Numbered from the stretch's first letter, positions 43,173 through 52,244 are shown. The stretch is 64,000 nucleotides of DNA from Lentzea tibetensis (GCF_007845675.1 NZ_VOBR01000016.1:124001-188000); one strand, 5' to 3'. Translations and numbers: made by a program. The notes: generated by a model from the sequence alone, not told the origin.

Positions 43173-44314
43173 GCCCCAAGCTGGCCGACGTGATCGCGGC
43201 GCTCGAGGCCGTCTACCCGCCGGGGACGGCCGAGAGCTGGGACGCGGTCGGGCTCGTCTGCGGTGACCCCGAAGAACCGGTGACCAAGGTGCTCGTCTGC
43301 GTCGACCCGACCGAGTCCACAGTGGACGAAGCGGTGACGACCGGCGCACAGCTGCTGATCGCGCACCACCCGTTGCTCCTCAAGGGTGTCAACGGTGTCC
43401 CGGCGAACGACCCCAAGGGCGCGCTGGTTCACAAGCTGATCCGCAACAACGCGGCCCTGTTCTGCGCGCACACCAACGCGGACAGCGCGCTGCCCGGTGT
43501 CTCGGACGCGCTCGCGCTGGCCATCGGGCTGACGATCACCGGCCCGCTCACCGCGGCACCCGAGGAACCGCTGCTGGCGCTCACCACGTGGGTCCCGCAC
43601 GAGTCCGCGGAGAAGGTGCTCGACGCGCTGTTCGCGGCGGGCGCGGGCGACGTCGGCGAGTACCGCGACGTGGCGTGGGTCGACGAGACGCGCGAGCAGT
43701 TCCGGCCGACCGGGGGAGCCCAGCCGGTGATCGGTGAGCTGGGCGAGCTGACCAGGCACGACGTGACGCGGGTCGAGGTCGTGCTGGCGCGCGCCAAGCG
43801 CACCGCCGTCGTCGAGGCGCTGCTGGCCGCCCACCCGTACGAGCAGGCCGGGTACACGCTGCACGAGTTCGTCGAGGTCCCGTCGAACCGCGGCATCGGC
43901 CGCATCGGCGAGCTGGCCGAGGCCGAGCCGCTGCACGTCTTCACCCAGCGTGTCGCGGACGCGCTGCCCGAAACCGCGTGGGGCGTGCGCGCCGCCGGCG
44001 ACCCCGAGCGCCCGGTCAAGCGGGTCGCGGTGTGCGGCGGCGCGGGCGACAGCTACCTCAAGACCGTCACCCGTGCCGGCGTCGACGCCTACGTGACGGC
44101 CGACCTGCGGCACCACCCGGCGAGCGAGCATTTGGCCGCGGGCGGGCCCGCGCTGGTCGACGTGGCGCACTGGGCCAGCGAGTGGCCGTGGTGCGAACAG
44201 GCGGCGGACGTGGTGCGCGAGGCCTTCGGCGGTACGGTCCAGGTACTCGTCTCCACGCGCCGGACCGATCCGTGGACCGTCGGTGCGACGAGCCGAACAG
44301 GAGGAAATGCGTGA
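43169..44314 (+). CDS. Nif3-like dinuclear metal centre protein
   Basis: 381 aa, NIF3/YbgI family (YqfO-like, with the inserted middle domain). The DAVGLVCGD opening, LLIAHHPLLLKGV (metal His pair), FCAHTNADSA and the C-terminal DLRHHPASEH and DVAHWASEW motifs bind a dinuclear metal site. Function is not settled (annotated as GTP cyclohydrolase 1 type 2 homologue). GTG start in a GTGA overlap with cobC and GGAGG before it; second gene of a four-gene coupled operon. Confidence 0.9.
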   Translation: MSPKLADVIAALEAVYPPGTAESWDAVGLVCGDPEEPVTKVLVCVDPTESTVDEAVTTGAQLLIAHHPLLLKGVNGVPANDPKGALVHKLIRNNAALFCAHTNADSALPGVSDALALAIGLTITGPLTAAPEEPLLALTTWVPHESAEKVLDALFAAGAGDVGEYRDVAWVDETREQFRPTGGAQPVIGELGELTRHDVTRVEVVLARAKRTAVVEALLAAHPYEQAGYTLHEFVEVPSNRGIGRIGELAEAEPLHVFTQRVADALPETAWGVRAAGDPERPVKRVAVCGGAGDSYLKTVTRAGVDAYVTADLRHHPASEHLAAGGPALVDVAHWASEWPWCEQAADVVREAFGGTVQVLVSTRRTDPWTVGATSRTGGNA

Positions 44315-45045
44315 AAGCCGATCCCGCACTCCAGCGCAGGCTGCTCGACCTCGCCGAGGTCGACGCCGAACTGGCGCGTGTGACCCACCGCCGCCGGACG
44401 CTGCCCGAGATCGCGGAGATCGCCGACGCGGAGCAGCTCGTGCGAGCGAAGCAGGACGCGCTCGTGCAGATCGAGACCACGCTCGGCGACCTCGACCGCG
44501 ACTACAAGCGGCAGGAGACCGAGATCGAGCAGGTCCGCGCCCGCGAGGACCGCGACCGCAAGCTCATGCAGTCCGGCAGCGTCGGCGCCAAGCAGCTGAC
44601 CGACCTCGAGCACGAGCTGGCCACGCTGGAGCGCAGGCAGGGCGTCCTGGAGGACGACCTGCTGGAGCTGATGGAACGCCGCGAGGCCGTCGAGGCGGAC
44701 GTGCAGCACGCGCGCGTCGAGCTGGACAAGGCGCAGCAGGGCCTGACGGATGCGTCCAAGCGGCGCGACGAGGCGTTCCTCGACCTCGACTCCACCGAGG
44801 CGAAGCGCACCGCCGACCGGCAGCTGATGGCCAAGCAGTTCCCCGACGACCTGCTGTCGCTCTACGACAAGCTGCGCCAGCGCGGCATCGGCGCGGCGCT
44901 GATCCGGTCCCGCCGCTGCGGCGCGTGCCGCATCGAGATGGACCGCAACGCCGTCTCGAAGCTCAAGGACGCGGCCGCGGACGAGGTCATCCGCTGCGAG
45001 GAGTGCGGCGCGATCATGGTCCGCACCGGGGAAAGCGGCCTGTGA
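44311..45045 (+). CDS. Coiled-coil zinc-ribbon protein (CT398-like)
   Basis: 244 aa. A long antiparallel coiled coil (about residues 10-180, charged heptads) followed by a C-terminal zinc ribbon: CGAC and CEEC pairs. The family occurs between the Nif3-like and RNase H genes in mycobacteria (Rv2229c); a role as a nucleic-acid-associated adaptor for the RNase H is plausible but unproven. GTG start with AGGAGG upstream, overlapping the Nif3 stop (GTGA); its own stop overlaps the next start. Confidence 0.9.
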   Translation: MKADPALQRRLLDLAEVDAELARVTHRRRTLPEIAEIADAEQLVRAKQDALVQIETTLGDLDRDYKRQETEIEQVRAREDRDRKLMQSGSVGAKQLTDLEHELATLERRQGVLEDDLLELMERREAVEADVQHARVELDKAQQGLTDASKRRDEAFLDLDSTEAKRTADRQLMAKQFPDDLLSLYDKLRQRGIGAALIRSRRCGACRIEMDRNAVSKLKDAAADEVIRCEECGAIMVRTGESGL

Positions 45046-46145
45046 GGGTCGTCGTCGAGGCTGACGGCGGGTCGCGGGGAAACCCCGGTCCCGCCGGGTA
45101 CGGCGCCGTCGTCAAGGACGCGCGCACCGGCGAGCCGCTCGCCGAGCGCAAGGGGTTCATCGGCGTCGCGACCAACAACGTCGCCGAGTACCAGGGCCTC
45201 ATCGCCGGGCTGCGGGCCGCCGCCGAGCTCGGTGCAGGCACTGTCGACGTGCGGATGGACTCCAAGCTCGTCGTCGAGCAGATGTCCGGCCGCTGGAAGA
45301 TCAAGCACCCGTCGATGCAGCCGCTCGCGCAGGAGGCGCGGACCGTCGCGCAGCGGTTCGAGTCCGTCAACTACGAGTGGATCCCGCGCGAACGCAACCG
45401 GCACGCCGACCGGCTCGCCAACGAGGCGATGGACGGCGAGACCAAGACCGCGGAACCGAAGAGCGCAGAACCGAAGACGGCTGAGCCGAAAACTCAGCCC
45501 GGCCCCAAGTCGTGGACCGGCGCGAGCGGCGACCCCACCCGGTTGCTCATCCTGCGGCACGGGCAGACCCGGCTGAGCGTCGAGCGCCGGTACTCGGGCC
45601 GCGGCGACCACCCGCTGACCGAGGCCGGGCAGCGGATGGCCGAGCAGGCGGCCGCGCGTCTGTCCAAAGTGGAGGGCATCGCGGCGATCGTGTCGTCCCC
45701 GCTCGCACGGGCGAAGCAGACCGCGCAGGCCGTGGCGACCGCCACCGGCGTGGAGCTGGTGACGCACGACGGGCTCATCGAGACGGACTTCGGCGGGTGG
45801 GAGGGCCTGACGTTCGCCGAGGCTGGCGAGCGCGACCCGGAGATCCACCGCCGGTGGCTCGGCGACACGTCGGTCGCCCCGCCGGACGGCGAGAGCTTCG
45901 ACGTCGTGCACCGGCGCGTCCGCAGGGCGCGCGACGAGATCATCGCCCGCTACGGCGGCGCGACGGTCGTCGTGGTCAGCCACGTGACGCCGATCAAGAC
46001 CTTGCTGCGCATGGCGCTCGACGTCGGCCCGTCGCTGCTGTTCCGGCTGCACCTCGACCTGGCGTCGCTGTCGACCGCCGAGTTCTACCCGGACGGGCAC
46101 GCCTCGGTGCGCCTGGTGAACGACACCTCGCACCTCAATGCGTGA
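45042..46145 (+). CDS. Bifunctional RNase HI / CobC-type acid phosphatase
   Basis: 367 aa. An N-terminal RNase H domain (EADGGSRGNPGPAG, NVAEYQ and DSK acidic residues, RNRHADRLANEA) is joined through a repetitive KTAEPKSAEPK linker to a histidine-phosphatase domain (LRHGQTRLS, SPLARAKQTA, ETDFGGWEG, SHVTPIK). It equals mycobacterial Rv2228c, which removes RNA-DNA hybrids and dephosphorylates alpha-ribazole phosphate in cobalamin synthesis. GTG start in a GTGA overlap; last gene of the coupled operon, overlapping the aldo/keto reductase start by 8 bp. Confidence 0.93.
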   Translation: MRVVVEADGGSRGNPGPAGYGAVVKDARTGEPLAERKGFIGVATNNVAEYQGLIAGLRAAAELGAGTVDVRMDSKLVVEQMSGRWKIKHPSMQPLAQEARTVAQRFESVNYEWIPRERNRHADRLANEAMDGETKTAEPKSAEPKTAEPKTQPGPKSWTGASGDPTRLLILRHGQTRLSVERRYSGRGDHPLTEAGQRMAEQAAARLSKVEGIAAIVSSPLARAKQTAQAVATATGVELVTHDGLIETDFGGWEGLTFAEAGERDPEIHRRWLGDTSVAPPDGESFDVVHRRVRRARDEIIARYGGATVVVVSHVTPIKTLLRMALDVGPSLLFRLHLDLASLSTAEFYPDGHASVRLVNDTSHLNA

Positions 46146-47061
46146 GGTGCGGCTCGCCGGGTTCACCGCCAGCGCGATCGTCGCGGGCGGGTGGCAGGCG
46201 GGCCGCGAGGACTGGGCAGGCATCGACGACGCGGACTCGGTCGCGGCGTACCGGGCGTCGTTCGACGCGGGCGTCACGACGTTCGACACGGCCGAGGAGT
46301 ACGGCGCGGGCCACAGTGAACGGCTGTTGGGCCAGGCGCTGGGTGGTGTGCGGGACGACGTCGTCATCGCGACCAAGGTGTCCTGGCGCAACCTGACGGC
46401 GGCCAAGGTCGCCGAGGCGTGCGAGCGGTCGTTGCGCAACCTCGGCACGGACCGCATCGACCTCTACCAGATCCATTGGCCCGCGGGCACTTTCGGCAGT
46501 CCGGTGGTGCCGCTCGAGGAGACGCTCGGGGCACTGGAGGCGCTCAGGGACCAGGGCAAGATCCGCGCGATCGGGGTGTCCAACTTCTCGCGGGAACAGC
46601 TCGCGCAGGCGCGGGGCGTCACGCGGATCGACGCCGTGCAGAACCCGTTCTCCCTGTTCTGGCGCACCTACGAGGCTGAAGACCTGTGCCTGATGGCGTA
46701 CTCGCCGCTCGCGCAGGGCCTGCTGGCCGGCCGGACGGGGCCGTTCGAGCCGGGCGACAACCGCGCGGGCAACCGGTTGTTCCGCGGCGAGAACTTCGCG
46801 CGAGCCCAGGCCGCACTCGTCCAGCTGCGGGAGATCGCCGCCGAGCACCGCGTCACGGTCGGGCAGCTCGCGCTCGCGTGGCTGCTCCACCGGCCCCGCG
46901 TGTGCGCGGTCGTCGGTGCCCGCACCGCCGAGCAGGCGAGGCAGAACGCCGAGGCAGGCCGGATCGGGCTCGACCCGGCGACGCTGGCGGTGATCAGCGA
47001 GATCGGCCGGTCGGTCACGGACCCGATGCGCGAGAAGATCATGTGGGACTGGGAGCTGTAG
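46138..47061 (+). CDS. Aldo/keto reductase
   Basis: 307-aa NADPH-dependent TIM-barrel oxidoreductase. The catalytic tetrad appears as Asp in TFDTAEEYG (with Tyr), Lys in ATKVSW, and His in QIHWPAG; the NADP-binding end has VVGARTAEQARQN. Substrate unknown. ATG at 46138 overlaps the preceding stop by 8 bp, so it is the tail of the cob/RNase H operon. Confidence 0.88.
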   Translation: MREVRLAGFTASAIVAGGWQAGREDWAGIDDADSVAAYRASFDAGVTTFDTAEEYGAGHSERLLGQALGGVRDDVVIATKVSWRNLTAAKVAEACERSLRNLGTDRIDLYQIHWPAGTFGSPVVPLEETLGALEALRDQGKIRAIGVSNFSREQLAQARGVTRIDAVQNPFSLFWRTYEAEDLCLMAYSPLAQGLLAGRTGPFEPGDNRAGNRLFRGENFARAQAALVQLREIAAEHRVTVGQLALAWLLHRPRVCAVVGARTAEQARQNAEAGRIGLDPATLAVISEIGRSVTDPMREKIMWDWEL

Positions 47062-47652
47062 GTGGACGGCAAGCACATCGCGGCACTGGGAGCGGCGCGG
47101 GACACGCACCGCGAGGTGCTCGCGCTGCTGTCCGAGACCGCGCGGTTGTCGTCGTTGCGACCGGAGACCGACGTCCGCTGGAACCCCGAGGACCACGGCA
47201 TCTACTGGGTCCTCTTCGCCAACGACGGCACCTGGGCCCAGCCGCTGGACGGCTGGATCGAGCTGTGCGTCGCCGACCGGGACGACTGGTCGGCGAAACG
47301 GCGCGGCGTGCCCGCGGTGGGCGCGGGGATCGCGCTGTCCGACGAGTACTACGAGGAAGTCCGGTCCGCGCGGTTGAAGGACTGGCGGCGCGATCTGGCG
47401 GCCGGTGGCGTCGAGGTCGGCGTGTTCGACCGGTACGTGCGGCTGTGGAGCACCCGGTACCTCACCGACCTGCCGCGCTACGACCAGTCCCGCTACCTGG
47501 CCGCCTGGCTGGACGACACCGTGGCGTTCCTGGGCAGGCACTCTCCTGGATCATTTGGCACCGCGCTAGCCGGCCTTGCGCAGCCGGACGGTCGTCAGGG
47601 CGCCCGCGAACCGTTCGGCCGCGCCGCGCACGGCGGCCGTGGCCTCGGCTGA
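47062..47652 (+). CDS. Hypothetical protein
   Basis: 196 aa, cytoplasmic, Trp/Asp-rich, no family recognised (WNPEDHGIYWVLFANDG is a striking segment). GTG at 47062 follows the aldo/keto reductase stop directly. The last 29 codons overlap the convergent FMN reductase gene by 87 bp and become low-complexity, so the original stop may have been lost. Confidence 0.6.
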   Translation: MDGKHIAALGAARDTHREVLALLSETARLSSLRPETDVRWNPEDHGIYWVLFANDGTWAQPLDGWIELCVADRDDWSAKRRGVPAVGAGIALSDEYYEEVRSARLKDWRRDLAAGGVEVGVFDRYVRLWSTRYLTDLPRYDQSRYLAAWLDDTVAFLGRHSPGSFGTALAGLAQPDGRQGAREPFGRAAHGGRGLG

Positions 47653-48102
47653 CAGCACCCCGTGCTCGACGTGCCGGTCGAGCACGAACTCGCCGCGCAC
47701 CACCTGGTCCGCGCCCTTCGACGCCAGCAACGGGTGCAGCGCGTAGTCCATCGCCACGAGGAAACCCTGGTTGCCACCTGTCGCCAGCGGCAGCACCGCG
47801 CGCCCGCGCAACGCCTTCTTCGGCAGCAGGTCCAGCAGTGACTTCACGAGTCCGCTGTACGCCGCGCGGTACACCGGGCTCGCCACGACGATCCCGTCCG
47901 CCTTCAGCACGCCGCCCACCGCGTTGCCGATCGCCGGGTCGCGCAGGTCCTCGGTGAGCAGGGAGATCGTCGGCAGCTCCCGCACGTGCAACGTGTGCAC
48001 GGCGTGACCGGCCTCGCGCAGCAGCTGCTGCGTGCAGCTGACCAGCACGCCCGTCGCCGCGGTCGGCGAAGGCGCACCGGAGATGATCAGGACGTCGGCC
48101 AC
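47566..48102 (-). CDS. NADPH-dependent FMN reductase (SsuE-like)
   Basis: 178-aa flavodoxin-like reductase. VLIISGAPSPTAATGVL phosphate-binding loop and ASPVYRAAYSGLVKSLLDLLP are typical of SsuE/NADPH:FMN reductases, which supply reduced flavin to monooxygenases such as sulfonate or aromatic oxygenases. None is encoded nearby. Start ATG at 48102; the promoter lies towards rnpB. Confidence 0.88.
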   Translation of the reverse strand: MADVLIISGAPSPTAATGVLVSCTQQLLREAGHAVHTLHVRELPTISLLTEDLRDPAIGNAVGGVLKADGIVVASPVYRAAYSGLVKSLLDLLPKKALRGRAVLPLATGGNQGFLVAMDYALHPLLASKGADQVVRGEFVLDRHVEHGVLSAEATAAVRGAAERFAGALTTVRLRKAG

Positions 48103-48171
48103 GAGGTCGAGTCAACCAACGGTGGTCGGTCACCGACAAGGGCGTCCACAGCCTGGGATATCCTGTCCGAC

Positions 48172-48574
48172 GCGGATGAGTCGGCAGGGCGGCCGCGGCG
48201 AGGCAGTGCTTTCGGGCACGGGCTCGTCGAGGAAAGTCCGGACTCCACAGGGCAGGGTGGTTGTTAACGGCAACCAGGCGCGAGCCTCGGGACAGTGCCA
48301 CAGAGAACAGACCGCCTGGGTTCGCCCAGGTAAGGGTGAAACGGTGGTGTAAGAGACCACCAGCACCCCTGGTGACAGGGGTGGCTAGGTAAACCCCACC
48401 CGGAGCAAGGCCAAGAGGACACCTCGGTGTCTGCGCAGGCGTTCGAGGGCTGCCCGCCCGATGCCTGCGGGTAGGCCGCTAGAGCCTGTCGGCAACGGCA
48501 GGCCGAGATGGATGGCCGCCGACTGGGAATTCGTTCCCATGAACAGGATCCGGCTTACATGCCGGCTCATCCGC
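48172..48574 (+). ncRNA. rnpB: RNase P RNA, bacterial class A
   Basis: Catalytic RNA that matures tRNA 5' ends. Helix P1 pairs GCGGATGAGTCGGC (48172-48185) with GCCGGCTCATCCGC (48561-48574). The conserved core GAGGAAAGTCCGGACTCC (about 48228-48245) and the complement-side ACAGGATCCGGCTTACA near the 3' end identify it. Length of about 403 nt is normal. The true 5' end may differ by a few bases. Confidence 0.95.
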
Positions 48575-48590
48575 CTGTATGCATGGGGCC

Positions 48591-49742
48591 ATGGCCTTCA
48601 GTCATCTGTCCCATGTGGAATGCCCACGATGCGGTCTGACGCACGACGCGGACACGCTGCTGAACCTCTGTTCGTGCGGCTCGCCGTTGCTGGCCCGCTA
48701 CGACCTCGCCGGCGTCGAGAAGCCGGACGGGCCGAACTCGCTCTGGCGCTACCACCAGGTGCTGCCGGTCCGTGATCCGGACACCGTCGCCGCCGTGTCC
48801 ATGGGCGAGGGCATGACCCCGCTGGTGAACCTCCACCGCACCGGGCAGTCGCTGGGCATCACCCTGCTGATGAAGGACGAGGGCCTCGTGCCGACCGGTT
48901 CCTTCAAGGCACGCGGAGCGGCCGTCGGCGTCGCCCGCGCACTGGAGCTCGGCGTGCGCGGCATCGCCATGCCCACCAACGGGAACGCCGGCGCCGCGTG
49001 GGCGTTGTACGCCGCGCGGGCGGGCATGCGCTCGGTGATCGCGATGCCGCGCGACGCACCGTTGATCACCCGCGAGGAGGTGGAGATCAGCGGCGGCGAG
49101 CTCGTCCTCGTCGACGGGGTGATCAGCGACGCGGGCAAGGTGATCGCGGAACGGCTGAAGACCGAGGACCTCTTCGACGCCTCCACGCTGAAGGAGCCGT
49201 ACCGCATCGAGGGCAAGAAGACGATGGGCTACGAGATCGCCGAGCAGCTCGGCTGGCGCAGCCCGGACGTGATCGTCTACCCGACCGGCGGCGGCGTCGG
49301 CCTGATCGGCATCCACAAGGCGTTGCTGGAGATGCGGGAGCTGGGCTGGGTCACCGGCGAGCTGCCCCGGCTCGTCGCCGTGCAGTCGTCGGGCTGCGCG
49401 CCGATCGTGAAGGCGTTCGAGTCGGGTGCGGAGACGGCCGAGTTCTGGGAGGACGCGCGGACCATCGCGTTCGGCATCACCGTGCCCAAGCCGATCGGCG
49501 ACTTCCTGATCCTCGACGCGCTGCGCGAGACCGGCGGCACGGCGGTGGCGGTCGACGACGAGCAGATCCTCGCCGACCAGGCCGAGACCGCCCGGCTCGA
49601 AGGCGTGTTCCTGTGCCCCGAGGGCGCGGCCACCATCAGCGCGGTGCGCACGCTGCGCAAGGACGGCTGGATCGCCGACGGCGAGGAGGTCGTCGTCCTC
49701 AACACGGGCGCCGGCATCAAGTACCCAGGTATCCGCCTGTAA
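48591..49742 (+). CDS. thrC: Threonine synthase
   Basis: 383-aa PLP enzyme converting O-phosphohomoserine to threonine. N-terminal Cys-rich segment (CPRCGLTHD and LCSCGSP), the LMKDEGLVPTGSFKARGA lysine-containing motif, PTNGNAGAAWA and PTGGGVGLIG. The ATG at 48591 is favoured; an ATG at 48579 would add four residues. Only 4-16 bp separate either start from the rnpB 3' end and no ribosome-binding site is visible, so translation is probably leaderless or depends on a transcript reading out of rnpB. Confidence 0.9.
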   Translation: MAFSHLSHVECPRCGLTHDADTLLNLCSCGSPLLARYDLAGVEKPDGPNSLWRYHQVLPVRDPDTVAAVSMGEGMTPLVNLHRTGQSLGITLLMKDEGLVPTGSFKARGAAVGVARALELGVRGIAMPTNGNAGAAWALYAARAGMRSVIAMPRDAPLITREEVEISGGELVLVDGVISDAGKVIAERLKTEDLFDASTLKEPYRIEGKKTMGYEIAEQLGWRSPDVIVYPTGGGVGLIGIHKALLEMRELGWVTGELPRLVAVQSSGCAPIVKAFESGAETAEFWEDARTIAFGITVPKPIGDFLILDALRETGGTAVAVDDEQILADQAETARLEGVFLCPEGAATISAVRTLRKDGWIADGEEVVVLNTGAGIKYPGIRL

Positions 49743-49893
49743 GTGGCTGGGGCTGGCATCCGCGTTACAGAAATTGGGCTGTTCGAGTGGTCCGGACGGC
49801 CCAGCACGCCACGCTCGGTATCACGGGTCACCGGGAACAGCTCCTCCTGGCAAGACGGCGGGCCCTGCACCCGCCGTCGCCAAGGGAGGAAGC

Positions 49894-51483
49894 ATGTCCA
49901 GGAAGTTGACCGCGGTGCTGGCCCTGTCCGGCCTGATCACCGCGGGTGCGGCCGGTGTCGAGGCCTCAGCGGCCGAGACCGAGCTGCCCGTGTACGGAGT
50001 GAAGAGCGCCGGTCTCGACGACCGGCAGACCGCAGCCCTGCAAAGAGCGTTCGCACTCAAGGACGTCGACAGATCCGAGTACGGCGCGGTGGCCTTCGCC
50101 GACGAGGACCGCTACTTGCACGTCCCGAGCGTCGACAGGGGAGAGGGCAAGCCCGGCGAGGACGGCCCGACCGTCCAGACCGCCATCGACGTCGACGGTC
50201 TGCGCAGGTTGAAGGCGATCCCCGCGGAGGAAGCCACCAAGCGCGTCCAGGAAGCACTGCGCGGCGCCGGACTCCTGCCGTCCAACGCCACGCCGACCGC
50301 CCGCAACACCACGTTCGAGCTCGTCGACGCGAACGGCCGCGCCTCGCTGTCCGCGCCGCTCGACACGGCCGTCAGCTACTCGTTCAGCCTCGACGGCATC
50401 CCGCTGGAGGGCGCAGGCGCCAAGCTGCGCGTCGCCTACGACGGCCAGGGCCAGGTCACCGGGCTGTCGCACAGCACGCGTGAGCTGTCCAAGACCGGCA
50501 GCGTGCCCGTCTACGACCTCGACCGCGGCCGCGAGCGCTGCGCGAAGGTGTTCGGCGACGGCGTGCGGCCCGGCAAGGTCTCCTACGTCTACGTCGCGCC
50601 GCCGCTGGAGGAGAAGGTCGACCGCCTCCTGCCGAGCTTCCGGTGCGAGGGCGTGACCGCCGACGGGTCGCAGGCCCAGGCGATCACGGTGCCGGCCGCG
50701 GTCGGGTCGACCCTGCCCGCACCCGACCCCGGCCAGCCGCCGCGCGACACCAGCGCGAAGATCTCGCCGCTCGTCGAGTCCGGTGAGGTCGGCAGCGAGG
50801 GCACCGGCAACTGCTCCGGCCTGCCGAACACCTCGGCCAACATCGACTCGTTCAACAACGAGGCCACCGGCCACGGCGTGCCCGTCCAGTTCAGCTGGAA
50901 GGACGCCAACGCGTGGGAGAGCGACTTCAAGGACCCGGTGTTCCCCGGCGGTGACGACAGCCACTACGCCGACGACGTCGACCTGACCTACTGGCAGGGC
51001 CACGGCTCGCCGACCGGCTTCTACTTCACCGGCTGCTCCAACCACAACGACACCAAGCTCGCCAACACCGACGCGCGGTGGGGCAACCTGGACGTCGAGT
51101 GGATGTCGCTGTTCACCTGCCAGATCCTGCAGGACACCAGCGGCGGCCTGACCTGGGCGCAGCGGTGGGCGCAGGCGTTCCGCGGCCTGCACCAGATCAA
51201 CAGCTTCACGACCGTCTCGTACAACAGCTCCAACCACGGCGGGAAGTACGCGCACTACATGCTGCGCAGCCCGTTCCTCTGGTGGAACAACCCGATGAAG
51301 GTCCGCGACGCGTGGGCGCAGGCGTCGATCGACACGCAGCCCGCCGCCGTCATCTGGGCGACCATGGGCCCCGTCTCGAACGGCAACCTGGCGAACTTCA
51401 ACGACTACTTCCACGGCAAGGGCGCTGTCTCGGCTGACGTCATCTCCTCCGGCGTCTACTGGCGGATCTCGGGCGCCTCGTAA
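49894..51483 (+). CDS. Large secreted protein, DUF6345-like, possible clan CD peptidase fold
   Basis: 529 aa. Signal peptide (about 1-26, RKLTAVLALSGLITAGAAG) and a long N-terminal propeptide-like region. The C-terminal domain has YWQGHGSPTG (His-Gly after a hydrophobic strand) and later WMSLFTCQIL (Cys after a strand). This His-Gly/Cys arrangement recalls caspase-like cysteine peptidases. I recall the C-terminal part as DUF6345; that assignment is from memory. ATG at 49894 with GGGAGGA just upstream. The 151 bp before it contain no recognisable element. Confidence 0.6.
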   Translation: MSRKLTAVLALSGLITAGAAGVEASAAETELPVYGVKSAGLDDRQTAALQRAFALKDVDRSEYGAVAFADEDRYLHVPSVDRGEGKPGEDGPTVQTAIDVDGLRRLKAIPAEEATKRVQEALRGAGLLPSNATPTARNTTFELVDANGRASLSAPLDTAVSYSFSLDGIPLEGAGAKLRVAYDGQGQVTGLSHSTRELSKTGSVPVYDLDRGRERCAKVFGDGVRPGKVSYVYVAPPLEEKVDRLLPSFRCEGVTADGSQAQAITVPAAVGSTLPAPDPGQPPRDTSAKISPLVESGEVGSEGTGNCSGLPNTSANIDSFNNEATGHGVPVQFSWKDANAWESDFKDPVFPGGDDSHYADDVDLTYWQGHGSPTGFYFTGCSNHNDTKLANTDARWGNLDVEWMSLFTCQILQDTSGGLTWAQRWAQAFRGLHQINSFTTVSYNSSNHGGKYAHYMLRSPFLWWNNPMKVRDAWAQASIDTQPAAVIWATMGPVSNGNLANFNDYFHGKGAVSADVISSGVYWRISGAS

Positions 51484-51510
51484 CAGACCAACTGGCGGAA
51501 CCCCCAGAAA

Positions 51511-51547
51511 GCCGGTGGGGCATCCTCGACGAGGGTGCCCCACCGGC
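51511..51547. terminator. Bidirectional hairpin terminator
   Basis: GCCGGTGGGGCA (51511-51522) pairs perfectly with TGCCCCACCGGC (51536-51547); CCTC/GAGG inside extends the stem. It lies between the convergent secreted-protein and RHH-like genes. No U-run follows, as is common in high-G+C actinobacteria. Confidence 0.75.
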
Positions 51548-51551
51548 GCGT

Positions 51552-51887
51552 TCAGCCTCGGCGCGAAGGGCGGCCGGAGGGCATGCGCAGAACCGTCGGG
51601 AACGGTTTGCCGTCGTTGTACTTGCGCTCCAGCTCGGCCACGTAGGCGTCGACGGCCGGGTTGACGATGTCGACGAGGCTGCGGATGCCGACCCCCGGTT
51701 CCGCCTCGGCGAGGTAGGTCGCGGCCGCACGTGCGCGCTCCAGCACGGAGCTGTCGAAGTTGATCGTCCGCTGCACCCGGCGCCGGGATTGCCGGTCCTC
51801 CCCGGTACCCTTGGGCGTGCCTGGAGCGCTAGGGGAGGTTGTGATTCCGTCCACACTTCCGTCCGGCACGGGGTCTGGCTCGAGCAT
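51552..51887 (-). CDS. Small DNA-binding protein, probable RHH/ParB-C-like
   Basis: 111 aa. A disordered N-terminus, then RTINFDSSVLERARAAATYL and SLVDIVNPAVDAYVAELERKYN, a strand-helix-helix pattern as in ribbon-helix-helix proteins, ending GKPFPTVL. ATG at 51887 with GAGGAG 8 nt upstream. It is divergent from the secretion operon, suggesting that it regulates it or is a partition-like accessory. The exact family is uncertain. Confidence 0.55.
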   Translation of the reverse strand: MLEPDPVPDGSVDGITTSPSAPGTPKGTGEDRQSRRRVQRTINFDSSVLERARAAATYLAEAEPGVGIRSLVDIVNPAVDAYVAELERKYNDGKPFPTVLRMPSGRPSRRG

Positions 51888-51900
51888 CGGCGAATCTCCT

Positions 51901-51916
51901 CGGAGTCGTGACTCCG
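51901..51916. promoter_or_regulatory. Inverted repeat CGGAGTC-GT-GACTCCG
   Basis: A 7-bp perfect inverted repeat 14 nt upstream of the RHH-like start, abutting its ribosome site; a candidate autoregulatory operator. The rest of 51888-52244 (357 bp) shows no gene; it must contain the secretion-operon promoter, which I could not locate. Confidence 0.35.
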
Positions 51917-52244
51917 GGCCGCAGTCCCGACGGGTCCGCGAACCGGCCGAACAGGGCACTCAGCTAGTCGGACGATCCTGCGGTTTTGCGCCGCGTACAC
52001 GGTGGGTGACCAGGGTGTTCGCAGTCGGGTGAACTATGCCAGCGACGGAGAGAATCTTGTTCCGGATGTTCCCCACCGGCGTCTCCTCAGTGATGATGTG
52101 CGAGCCAGATTAGACGTAATTCGGCCCGGAGGGAACGTCCTTTTGATCTACAGCCCGCTCAACGACCTTCACCGCTCGTGACGAACTCGTGTTCTACTCG
52201 ATAGCGCAAACCCCCGGACGGGACCGCGCCCCCTGGAGTACGAA

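Noticed and set aside
49743-49893. Possible riboswitch before the secreted protein
   Set aside because: No known aptamer consensus or convincing stem set was recognised; only a strong ribosome site is supported.
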